From Wurfbainia villosa (Eukaryota > Streptophyta > Magnoliopsida > Zingiberales > Zingiberaceae): 64,000 nt of DNA. Shown here piece by piece: positions 24,518-34,842 of the stretch. The translations under genes were made by a program, and so were the position numbers. The notes under the pieces were generated by a model, which had not been told where the DNA came from, did not search any database, and saw nothing but the letters and a program-made list of their open reading frames with translations. Within the stretch, counting starts at the first letter, position 1. The number at the start of each line of letters is the position of its first letter. The stretch is from positions 22,950,314 through 23,014,313 of the forward strand of contig CM046001.1 of assembly GCA_025175895.1 (NCBI GenBank), in the 5' to 3' direction.

Positions 24518-25039
24518 TAGGTCATGCATCCTTTTTGGCTCTATTTCTTTTATTTTTGAAAGAGCCCACATAAAGCCCATTATAATCATGCAAAAATTCT
24601 TGTAAAATTGCTAGGAATTTTATAGGCGTTACAAACATATTGGGCCCAACATTGTACCACATTCATCATCATCATTTCACGCATCCCTAAATAGACCCGA
24701 GGTAGCTAATCCCGAACCTACTAGGTTACTAGGCCCATACTATGTCCGTCGACTTAGGGGCAATCATAACATAGAAGCCCATCCTAGGCCCGTACTATGT
24801 CCGTCGGCCTAGGGCAACTTAGGAGCCAATCCCTTCGACCTTGTTAGGGTCCGGTACAAGCCATGCATAAAGTAAAATAACATATCATGTTCCTTCTTCA
24901 TAACATATCATATTTCTTTTCATAACATATCATATTCCTTATCATAGCATATCATGTTCCTTCTTCATAACATATTATATTTCTTTTCATAACATAAAGA
25001 GTGCTCTTAGGGAAGCATCTCTTAGGCATTTTCATCATA

Positions 25040-25312
25040 CATACTTGTTCATCATGATGCAATGACCATAACATAATCATACATTCAAACAATTAACATG
25101 GCAATGAGCATAACATAATCATACATTCATACAATTAACATTACAATGAGCATAACATAATCATACATTCATACAATTAACATGCAATGAGCATAACATA
25201 ATCATACATTCATACAATTAACATGGCAATGAGCATAACATAATCATACATTCATACAATTAACATAACAATGAGCATAACATAATCATACATTCATACA
25301 ATTAACATGGTC
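25040..25312. repeat. 42-bp tandem repeat in A
   Basis: About six copies of CAATGAGCATAACATAATCA plus TACATTCATACAATTAACATGG, period about 42. Confidence 0.85.
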
Positions 25313-25539
25313 ATAAGGTAGTGATGTAAATCAATCATGCTATCATAAATTCTAACTAACATCATATTAACATCTTATATACATGTAGCATGGCATGGAG
25401 GATTATTAGAGGGCATGAGCATGGGTTGGCCGAAACCCTAAGAGAGGGTTCTTAAGAATTTAAACCCTAAACAACTTTTACAAGATTTAACTAACCACAT
25501 GTTAACATCCATTACATATAGTTCATGACATGGAAGACC

Positions 25540-26130
25540 ATTATGAGCACAACTAGGACTTGGCTGAAAGTTTCAAGGGGGCTTTGGGATCAACCACTCA
25601 AATCAAGCCTAGCTATCAACATATTATCTTCATCTACATACAAACATGGCATGGAAACATATATATCATAGCATGGAAGACCATTAGGATCATATATAGG
25701 TCTTGGCCGAAAGTTTCAAGGGGCCTTGGGATCAAATGCTCAAACCAAACCTAGTTATCATCATGTCATCTTCATCTACATACAAAACATGGCATGAAAA
25801 CATATAGATCATAGCATGGAAGACCATTAGGAGCATATATGGGTCTTGGCCGAAAGTTTCAAGGTCCTTGGCATCAAATACTCAAACCAAACCTAGCTAT
25901 TATCATGTCATCTTCATCTACATACAAAATATGGCATGGAAACATATAGATCATAGCATGGAAGACCATTAGGAGCATATATGGGTCTTGGCCGAAAGTT
26001 TCATGAATCATGAAGATCAAACCCTTAGACCAAACCCATCTAGCAACCTATTATCATCATATTCATACAAAGCATAGCATGGAAAATCATGGAAAGCATA
26101 AGGAAGGTCTTGGCCGAAAGTTTCATGTAA
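25540..26130. repeat. 142-bp tandem repeat block in A
   Basis: Four copies, marked by GGTCTTGGCCGAAAGTTTCA at about 25699, 25842, 25984 and 26106. The first two intervals are 143 and 142 bases and the last is shortened. Confidence 0.8.
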
Positions 26131-27171
26131 GGATTTTCTTAATCACATCAACTGAAACAACTTGTATGCAGGTGAGGGGATACTTACCTATAAATCTAAA
26201 CACACCTATATAATCTGATCAAAACATATTCTTTATCATTTATCAAACATTTAACATGATCATACTCCCAAAACTCATATAGGAAGCCTTTCAAGATATG
26301 GAATCATGCTCTTTGTCCCCAAAACTTATAGGGGAAGCATCTTTGCGATCTTATGTCTTGCTTCAACATGAAATATACTTAAAATACCTAAAAATATAAA
26401 CAAACATAATCTGGACAGAACATATAAATTCGAATAAAACATGGTGATAGAAGTTAAATGGGCATATCAAAGAGTTACTTATGCTATAGGTGAAAGATAA
26501 CGTCTTTGTGATCTTAGATCTTGCTTAAAAAGACATATACCTTAACGGTAAATCTGATCACACATATATATCATCTGATCCAAACATATAATCTTCAAAA
26601 CATAGAAAAATAAGCTATATAAAACAATCGAAGAGCTACTTGTACTGTAGGTGAGAGATACTTACATCCTCTCGCTATCGTACTAGTATACCGCTAGGGT
26701 TTTTAGGAGATGAAGACCTTCCCTTGTTCCTTAGCCTTAGGAGTGATCCTCTAGCATATACTAAGCCTTTGTATCCCCTTGAAACCCTCTCAAAAACACC
26801 AAACAAGGGCATTAGGGTCTCGGTGAAGGAGGAAGGAGGAGGGAACATTTCGGTGGAATTGGATCTTCTAGCAATACTATGACTTGTGGGAACTCCTCTT
26901 GGAAAACCCCTCTTGAGAATCCCTACACAAGAATCCCTAGAGCTTGGGATGAAAAGGGGAGGAAGGAGAATGATAAATTCGGCCAAGGATGAGGAAGAAG
27001 GAGAATGAAGAAGGAAAGTGGGGTTTTTCTTCCTCTCTTGTCTTAATTCTCCTCTTTAATACCTAGGGAATGAACACTCTTCATCCTTTCATGGGGGGAT
27101 GCACCAACTCCTCATCTTCCCATATGTATTCTTTGTATATTCTTTATATATTTTATCCATGAATCATTCTA

Positions 27172-27225
27172 TGGTCTAGTGGTGTCAAGGTTACCTCCAT
27201 ATTAGGAGGTTCATGGTTCAAATCC
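27172..27225 (+). other. tRNA-like A/B box pair antisense to the A LTR start
   Basis: TGGTCTAGTGG (27172-27182) and GGTTCAAATCC (27215-27225), 32 bases apart as in E0, 100 to 153 bases from A's 5' terminus. Confidence 0.5.
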
Positions 27226-27325
27226 TACCTATACTCATCTTTTATTTTATTTTATTTTAAACCTTTTATGGGCGTTAAAACCCATATAACTACTTCGAAT
27301 GGTCTAGAATTTTATGGGCGTTACA

Positions 27326-27954
27326 ATCAGTATAAGTATAAGTAAAAATTTTCAAAGTTAATCTTTCCAGTTCAGATACACTGTTTACAAGTTTTAAAAT
27401 ACTTAAGAGCATGGTTTATACAAGAGACATGTATTTAGAGTTATGATTTCCAATTATGCTTGCATGTGTATCAATGTATCCAGGGTAAGAGAACTAGTTG
27501 TATGATTACATACAGTGCATATTTTTGTGAGCATAGAAAGTACTTACTAAGCGTTATTGCTTACAGTTTGCATTTCCTTATACTGCAGATAAATGTAAAG
27601 AAAAGCTTCAGTGAGGTGGCATGGCGGACAAAGTGCTTGGAGTGTGTGGCGATGGAAAAGTGGATGTAAAAGATCCTAAGTGCATATGTCTAAACTAGAT
27701 TTTAAGTTTTTAATTGTTTTTTTCTAATATTGTTGGAGTTCAACTAGATTGCTTATGGTTGAGACCAAAGAATGCTAGAGTCATGTTGGGTTAGTCTTAA
27801 TACTCGCACGTTATATGAAGACCTTAAAATGGTTATTGTTTAAGTGATGATTAAAGTATAGTGTCAAAGTATGATCAAGAAAAAAATAAGAATAATTCAG
27901 TAAAGTTAGTGACATCTCCCCTAGTAGAGAGTGGAAAGACTTGGGGGTGTTATA
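27326..27954 (+). repeat. G1 3' LTR, second part
   Basis: Continues the alignment with 7875-8513 after the TSD of A. It ends TGTTATA, where the terminal C has become T, followed by GATTG. Confidence 0.9.
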
Positions 27955-27959
27955 GATTG

Positions 27960-29469
27960 CCTCCCTAGTACCCTACTTAGTGGTCTTCCCAGGTTTCATG
28001 GAAACCCTAGCCACTATACATATACCTTGGTTACCCTTAGGGATGACTTTCCTAGTAACCTTGGTCTTCCTAGACCTAGGTTTAGTTCCATAGTCAAATG
28101 GAACATTGTGATAGGTCTCCTTAGGCTTAGGTTTGTGACCCAAACCTTTCTTGCCCTTGGTGGGACCTTGCTTTCTAACCCCTAGGTGTTGACTTTTAGA
28201 TCTAGACCCTTGACTTTGGCCATTTGACCCCTTAAATTGATTTTTCATAATCCTAAGGGTCTTCTCTAATTTTTCAAGTCTTGACCTCAAGACTTGATTT
28301 TCTAATTCTAATTGTCCAATTTTTTATTTTTCATCTATTCTTTGGACATTGTTTTTCCTAGGCATATGCCTAGTCCATTTGGGGTTAAAACCTAGGTGGT
28401 CTTCAATATTTCTAATAGATTCCCTAGGTAAAGTTTTTCTAGGGACATTAGTCCCAAATTTCTCCTTATTTGAAATATAGATATTTTTGGCTCCTAAACA
28501 AAAGTATTTGTTATTCCTAGCATGCTTTTCATGATAAATTGCAAGAGAATTAAAATTCCTAGCATTCTTTTTGACATTTAAATTAGAAGATGCATACTTA
28601 AATGTTACCTTAGAGTTTGCCTTAGCTCCCCCTATTTGTGATGCTTCTTCTTTTCTCCTAGGGAATTGATTCCTAAAATGCCCCGGTTGTTGGCACTTGA
28701 AGCAAATGATGTGCTCTTTGCTTCTTCTAGTGGGGGCACCGACATCCTTGACTTTTTCGTGACTTTTAAGCGCCGGAGGAGGCTTCTTGACCTTCTTTGG
28801 GCACTTACTCTTGTAATGCCCACATTCCCTACACTCAAAACATATTATATGTATTTTATTATTAACACATATGTTTGAGTTATCTACAGTGATGGTAGTT
28901 GTCGAAGTTTGAGCTTCTTCATCTTGACCGGATGTGGAAGGATCTTCTTGATGCTCTGGAGTGGAAGGTCTAATATCCTCCCCCTCAATCCTAGAGGTGG
29001 AGGTTTCTTCTACTTCTTCCACCTCCTCTTCCACCGACCTGGAAGTCGACTTCTCTTCAACTTTCAACTCCTCACTTTCTTGTGAGGATGAGCTTTCTTC
29101 CTCCTCTTCATCTTCTTCTTGTGCCGAGTGAGACTCCTCATGGAATCTTGCCAATTTTCTTCATAGCTCCTTGGCATCCATGTAATCCCCTAGCTTGCAC
29201 AAAACATCATTAGGGATTAAATCTTCCAGAAGTTTTGTTTACTTAACTTCGGTCTTGAACTTTTAGCATTGCTCTTGGGTCCACTTCTTCAATTTAAAGA
29301 CTTCTCCCTTCTTGTCCCTCGGATGTTCAAAGCTTTCCATGACGATGAACCAATCTTCTATGTCCATCATCTAGAAGTTCTCTATTCTTTCCCTCCATGC
29401 CGAAAAATCTTCTTGGTCATATGGCAGTGGTGTGTAGATGTCCCATCCTAATTTACTTTCGAACTCCAT
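27960..29469 (-). pseudogene. Y gag (Sirevirus type), with in-frame stops
   Basis: One minus-strand frame from ATG 29467-29469. The N-terminal part (WDIYTPLPYDQEDFSAW, later DAKELWRKLARFHEE) resembles plant copia gag. A long acidic Ser/Glu stretch follows (29000-29150). Then come two zinc knuckles: the first is intact, CX2CX4HX4C (about 28790-28835), and the second has lost its last cysteine to Phe (CFKCQQPGHFRNQF, about 28665-28710). A coiled-coil-like Leu/Lys segment follows (28230-28320). Stops interrupt the frame near 29370, 29250 and 29220, at 28321-28323 and near 27970. The tail continues at 6436-6599 across G1. It is shorter than V gag and has no pol after it. Confidence 0.82.
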
Positions 29470-29526
29470 CTTGTTCCTCTTCACCCTCTAGCATCTTGCT
29501 CCCGGCGGTTAGTCCGTAGAAGAGCC

Positions 29527-30603
29527 TGTTGGTGCAGGGGCACTAGATAATCGAACCTGTGTTTTGATTATGACAAAGACACAAAGTTAAGTTTACATCG
29601 TTATCTCACAAGCTAAATCGAGTGTGCAGAAAAGTACTAAAGCTAGAGCTGAAGGCTAGCAACACCGGGAAGAAGCCGCGGTGGTCGGGCGACACTTGAG
29701 TGACTTCGGAGGGAGCCGAAGGAATCGAGTGGAAGGCCGGAAGTGAGAGCTACAAAGTAAGTATCAAGGTAAGCTCGTGTGAGTGAGAGATGGTAACGTT
29801 GTGTCCTCTTTACAGGGACGACTGTAGGCGGTGATCCGACTAAGACTTCCTGTGGAAGGTCTAGGTTGAGATCGGATGGTTAGAAACTGTCGTATTACCA
29901 TTTTCCATGCTAACCTCTTACTGCAGAGAAGTGGTCAGGCTGGCAGTCGACTGCTGGACATGGGACAGTCGACTGATGCTCATCAGTTGACTGATGGGAG
30001 GCATCAGTCGACTGATGGTGACGAATCAACCTTTGTGCTTGGTCAAAACATATAACGTTTGACGCGGCCACTTCGCGATATAATTTTGTACAACTTCGGG
30101 ATTTGTTCCAAAACATTAGGAGACATATTCAGAGGCCAAAATCTATAAAAGGAGGGGAGGATTCCAACTCTAAACATCATCAAGTTTATTCTCAAGTGCT
30201 CCTACAACGCCAACACTCCAACACCGTCATAACGCCGACGCGACAACAAGTTCCGATCTTCTTCGTCGGCAGCAGAATCAAGTAATATATTTTGATATTG
30301 TATTCTTTGTTTTTATTCGTAACGAGGTGAGGTAGGCTTGTTGTCTCATCCTCATAATTTTGGTTTTGTGATCGTTGTCTCCTACCTCCAACGAGGAGGA
30401 GACGTTATAGTGCTTTGCCCTCCGTACGCGGTCTAGGACCGATAGGGTATTGAAGTAGCAACCGCTGGGTTGTGAACCAAGTAAAATAAACATGTCTCTT
30501 TATTTTCTGCTGCGCTTACTCGTGTATCGAACGATCGAACGATCGAACGAAAAGATTTACACTCGCTATTCACCCCCCTCTAGCGACGTTTCTCGATCCA
30601 ACA
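29527..30603 (+). mobile_element. C: Sirevirus-type solo LTR (1.08 kb)
   Basis: Starts TGTTGGTGCAGGGGC and ends CTCGATCCAACA, with TSD GAGCC at 29522-29526 and 30604-30608. TATA-like CTATAAAA at 30143-30150 and a CACCCCCCTCTAGCG-type 3' end show plus orientation. AGTCGACTG palindromes lie at 29940-30020. It sits only a few bases from Y's primer-binding site. Confidence 0.92.
30143..30150 (+). promoter_or_regulatory. TATA box of solo LTR C
   Basis: CTATAAAAGG about 450 bases before the LTR end. It would drive transcription antisense to Y. Confidence 0.6.
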
Positions 30604-30612
30604 GAGCCCTGG

Positions 30613-30624
30613 GCTCTAATACCA
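30613..30624 (-). promoter_or_regulatory. Y primer-binding site
   Basis: The minus strand reads TGGTATTAGAGC two bases after the 5' LTR end, one mismatch from the tRNA-iMet site. Confidence 0.85.
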
Positions 30625-30626
30625 AT

Positions 30627-32148
30627 TGTAGAGGATTCGTTGACTGCTAGAGGGGGGTGAATAGCTCATTTCGATACGTCGATGGAATTTGTTCGTGCTT
30701 GTCTCTACAATCTTCGTTAGGACAGCGGAATATATATAATAGCAATAAAAAAAACTAAGACAAACACAACTATGCAAGGATGTAACGTGGTTCGGAACTG
30801 AAAGGTTCTTACTCCACGGATCGAGCTCTAGCGATGCCAATCACACACTACTGATAAACACTCCTTCTCAACACAAGTCGGAGGTGGAGAAACCCCTTAC
30901 AATGATTACACTAAGTAATACAGAATATACAAGCTAATACAAGTATGAAATACAATGCAAGTAAAGAAAAACACTTTAAAAGAGCACTTTGGTTGCTTGA
31001 TCTTTGATTGCCTTGGACTAGCCTTGAAGGACTGGAAAGGACCAACTATCCCCTTCAATTCGCCCAAGAAAAAATGTTGTAAAAATCCTCCTTCCGAGCT
31101 TCCTTTATATCCTGCGTCGGGCTAGATTTTCACAGATCAGTCAACTGCCATAAGACACCAGTCGACTGATGTCACTATTGTCGTGAGACAACGGCTCGAT
31201 CCACACTGGAAAGACTCCAATGGTACTCACATCGATCATTGCCGATCGCAAGATCAGTAGCGCGATCGGCTATGGAGAGTTATGTGCTCTGGCGAACCAT
31301 CGATCATTGCCATCCATGGCGGTCGATCGACACCATCATCGGCGCTCAATGAGCGATGATCGCAAGAGCCTTTTCAACCCTTAAACGACAGTCAAACCCT
31401 AGTCGACTCACGACAATCGAACCAGCCATATTGCCAGTCGACTGTCAACCTCAAACATGAGGTTTTAACCCAAGTATACTTGCTAGACCACCCGTAGCCA
31501 AGACCTAAGCCTTCTAGCCTCCTCCGTCAGCTTCGTGCCTATCGGATCCCTCCAAGTCATCCATGACTTGTTCATCCATGCGCTAGCCTTGATGTGCTTC
31601 CATCATCTATGTCATGCTAACGGTGTCTACACCGCCAAGGCAACATTGGACTTACGTTGCCAAGACTCCGATTGGACTTTACGCCGCCAACCATTGGACT
31701 TATGCTACCAAGACTTCACCCTTGGACTTTACGCCGCCAATATCAAACCCCTTGGACTTCTCAAATGCCAAGTACCCATGACTTGGACTTTTACCACCAA
31801 GACTACACCCTTGGACTTACGTGGCCAAGACTACACCCTTGGACTTTACTTGCGAACCCATGTTGGACTTTCCATGCCAAGACCCCTACTTGGACTTTCC
31901 TTGCCAAGACTCATGCTTGGACTTTACATGCCAAGTACTCAAGACTTGGACTTTCCCTTGACATGGTCAATTCTAGTCAACCATCAAAATCCCCCTCGAG
32001 TCAAACTCGAGTTCGGTCAATCATGACCCAGGTCGATTGCATCAATAATCTCTCCAAAACATTATCAGATATCAATGTCAAACATCAAAACATCGCTCGA
32101 GTCAAACTCGAGTCCGGTCAATCGTGACCTGAGCCGATTACACCAACA
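30627..32148 (-). repeat. Y 5' LTR (1.52 kb)
   Basis: Ends match the sister LTR (plus strand TGTAGAGG to CACCAACA). TATA-like minus-strand box at 31103-31110. In 31235-31370 the AGTCGACTG motifs of the sister are replaced by GATCG-rich motifs while the spacer words remain. The 163-residue open frame at 31535-32026 reflects the periodic CTTGG/CCAAG repeat, not a gene. Confidence 0.9.
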
Positions 32149-33050
32149 TATTTGACATCTATTTGGTATGACTTGAATCCTTTATGTGCCGCATAAGCTA
32201 GCAACATCTTAATTGACTCAAGCCTAGCTACTGAGTCATAAGTTTCATCATATTCTAACCCTTCTATTTAACTAAACCCCTTAGCTACTAATCGAGTTTA
32301 TTCCTTATGATTTCTCCTTGATCGTTTAATTTGTTTCTAAATACCCATTTAGTGTCTATTATTGATTTATCTAATGGCGGAGGTACTAAGTCTCACACTT
32401 CATTTCTAACAAATTGCGCTAGTTCTTCTTGCATGCTATTATCCAGTCAGTGTTGGGTAAGGCCTCATCTATTGATTTTGGTTTTATTTTTGATATTAAT
32501 GCAATTTGACTCAAGTTTCTTAGGGCTAATCTAGTTTGAACTCCTAGAGTTGGATTTCCTAATACTAGTTCAAGAGGATAGTTAGGATTAGTTCTAGATG
32601 TCTTTCAATTGTCTTCACATTGGGATTGTTCTTCTTCATGATGTGTAATTTCATTTAGCTTATTTTGATTATCTTTTAATGTGTTTATTTGATTATTGGT
32701 AATTTCTTATTCATCAAATTTTACATTAGTCGTTTCTTCAATTTTTAGAGTTTTCTTATTATAAATCCTATAGGCCCTACTAGTGGTCGAATATCCAAGA
32801 AATCCCTTCATCGGTTTTTGAAGAAAATTTTCCGAGATGGTCTTTTATATTTAAAATAAATACTTTGCATCCAAATAATTTTAGATATTTTATTAAAGGT
32901 ATTTTATTATTAAAAATTTCATAAGATGTTTTATTATGTAATTTTTTAATTATTACTCTATTTTGCACATAACATGCAGTGTTTATAACATCGGCCTATA
33001 GGTAGCAAGGTAAGTTATATTCATTTAACATTGACTTAGCAGCTTCTTGT
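32149..33050 (-). pseudogene. X fragment 2: integrase C-terminus to start of reverse transcriptase
   Basis: The minus strand encodes the end of a Sirevirus integrase (CYVQNRVI and FGCKVFILN motifs, 32840-32970). Next comes a degraded linker, then the pre-RT block (QEELAQF, RNEV, a stop, then DLVPPP and TKWV; 32340-32440) and the beginning of reverse transcriptase. The UGA at 32393-32395 stands where related elements have tryptophan. The left end joins fragment 1 across Y. The right end joins fragment 3 across Z, where CTTGT is duplicated. Other stops and frame changes are present. Confidence 0.83.
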
Positions 33051-34829
33051 TGTTAGTGAAAGCCCTAGAGCCAATCATGTGATGATTGTTGTATGGACTT
33101 TATTGTATCATATTCCTATTTATAAAGGCATGGTAATTATATTTACTTGTATTGGTGCCAAATAACTAAGTATAATAACGTCCTTGAGTAGAAGGTTCTT
33201 ATCTATATCAATCAATTGGTTGAATCGATAATGAGATGATATAGAGAACACTACTCTTAATCATTCCTAGTCAAGTATTAACATTCACGGACAATGTTAA
33301 TGCGTAAAGACTAGCATGTAGGTCAACACGATGACTTGATCTCACAAGTCATGGATATGAGATATCAAGTTGACACATGGGTATGCATTGGAGAATGTAT
33401 ACTAAATGACCCACCATGAGAAAGTATCATGGATCGTTATATGAGTGTCATATACATTCTCATGTGACTATTAGTATGACTATTAGTCCTTGAACCTGAA
33501 GTCACCATGGTTCCCTACATAAGGAGTTGCATACTTTGGCTTCGTCAAACGTCACCCGTAAATGGGTGGACTATAAAGGCGATTACTGGGTTTGTAACAA
33601 ATTATGCGGAGTGATGTAGATGGGATGTATCCCTCCTAAATAACGGGTGTGACATCATTATTCTTGATAGAGTGAGACCACGAAGTGCATGGCCATGCCC
33701 AAATGAGTAAATATGAGATATTGAGCTCATTTGATTAGAGTGAGTCTACTTGGAGTTCAAGATATAGATTGTACCGAGGATGACACGGTCTATGCCTTAA
33801 TTGGTCAATCTAGATGTCAAGGATAGAGAGACATTGTCACATATTGTGAGAGTCACAATTAGTAGTCACAAAGGTGTTGTTGGATCTCAACATTCTTGTA
33901 ACTTGGGTAACAATGATGTGTTGCTAGATACCGCTCAATGCATATGCTCCTAAATCAGTTTAGAAGCATTTCCAACATTACAAGAACCTATAGGGTCACA
34001 CACAAAGGGAAATTAGATGGAGATTAGGTTCATATGATGAACCATGAGGATTAGGTTCATGGGATGAACCAAATTGGATTAAGAGTAATCCAAATTAGAC
34101 TAATTGAGTTAGACTCAATTTGATTCAAGTGTTAAATGAGTCTAATTTAGATTTGATTCATTGAGTAAATTTATATTAATGAATAGAGATTCATTAAATC
34201 AAATTGACTTGAATCAAGTGGTTAGATGTGATCAACAATGGGTGATAATAGGTCAAGTTTGACTTGACTTGAGAGGGAAGATGAATGGTCAATTTTGACT
34301 TGAGGGAGACCAATGATGATGTTCCACATCATCATGGACTTATCATATGGTGCCACCTCATGAGGGAGACCAAGAGCCATAGGCTCTTGGAGTTATATGC
34401 ATGCATGTAACCCCCCAAAACAAAGTGGCCGGCCACTTTTGTATTAGTGTGGGAAGTTAATTGTGAGTAACTTAATCTTCTTCTTCCTTGCTCCTCTCAA
34501 GCTCTCTCCCTCATCCTCTTCTTGCTGAGATTCCTCAATGGTGATAGCACACTCTAAGGTGTCTTCTCCACCATTTGTCCGTGTGGATACTTGTAGAGGA
34601 GTGTACACATGACACTCTTCGAGATCTGGCAATGCGTTTGGATGAGCGGGATAAGCGAAGGGCGTCGCTACGAGGGTAACGATCTCATCATGTAGATCTA
34701 ATGTAGATCTAGGTTTCTATAACACATACATGAATTTATTTCATTATACTTCTCACAGATCTGTGGTCGGATTTCCGAGGTTTCAATAACTAAAAAAAAA
34801 GCGGTTTTTGCGGCTCGAAAACTCCAACA
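33051..34829 (+). repeat. Z 5' LTR (1.78 kb)
   Basis: Starts TGTTAGTGAAAGCCCTAGAG and ends AAACTCCAACA. Matches 40445-42252 with scattered substitutions and small indels. Confidence 0.93.
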
Positions 34830-34830
34830 G

Positions 34831-34842
34831 TGGTATCAGAGC
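34831..34842 (+). promoter_or_regulatory. Z primer-binding site
   Basis: Perfect TGGTATCAGAGC, one base after the LTR. Confidence 0.93.

Larger units (their letters stand above)
21610..24633 (-). mobile_element. B: solo LTR nested inside A (3.02 kb)
   Basis: Same family as A: plus-strand ends TGTCACGCCCG and GGCGTTACA. A perfect TSD AACAT lies at 21605-21609 and 24634-24638. The A sequence reads smoothly across the site, and B carries its own copy of that target neighbourhood at 22555-22590. No coding sequence. It is a second, later solo LTR event in the same family. Confidence 0.9.
20788..27325 (-). mobile_element. A: long solo LTR of a Ty3-like family, itself interrupted
   Basis: Plus-strand ends are TGTCACGCCCG and GGGCGTTACA; on the minus strand it starts TGTAACGCCC. 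A perfect TSD ATCAG flanks it (20783-20787, 27326-27330). After removing nested B it is about 3.5 kb. No primer site, purine tract or coding remnant is visible, so it is a solo LTR left by LTR-LTR recombination. Orientation is inferred from E0, a relative with a visible primer site. It is packed with several minisatellites. Confidence 0.88.
6600..27954 (+). mobile_element. G1: Ty3/gypsy chromovirus-like element with internal deletion
   Basis: Plus-strand element with a 5' LTR at 6600-8513 and a 3' LTR at 19511-27954 split by solo LTR A. It has a PBS at 8517-8528 and a perfect TSD GATTG (6595-6599 and 27955-27959). The interior, excluding copia K (8709-17488), is only about 2.2 kb. It consists of a leader, the N-terminal half of gag, and then directly the integrase and its tail. 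Protease, reverse transcriptase and RNase H are deleted, so it could only have moved with help from another element. LTR identity looks like about 94-95% by eye over the first 260 bases. Confidence 0.92.
2955..32148 (-). mobile_element. Y: gag-only (non-autonomous) Sirevirus, broken by later insertions
   Basis: Two related LTRs (2955-4554 and 30627-32148) in minus orientation, a tRNA-iMet primer site at 30613-30624 and a purine tract at 4555-4570 define this element. Flanks read GATTT on the left and TATTT on the right, a TSD with one mismatch. Its interior holds a gag-like frame and about 1.9 kb of non-coding 3' sequence. No protease, integrase, reverse transcriptase or RNase H is visible in the Y-derived sequence. 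Insertions G1 (6600-27954) and C (29527-30603) account for most of the 29 kb. Without them Y would be about 6.7 kb. Confidence 0.88.

Noticed and set aside
20788..27325. A as a complete element with B as its interior
   Set aside because: B has its own TSD AACAT and interrupts sequence that is contiguous in B's own copy; no primer site or purine tract flanks it.
31535..32026. 163-residue open frame
   Set aside because: Produced by the periodic CTTGG/CCAAG array of the Y LTR; the sister LTR copy is broken.
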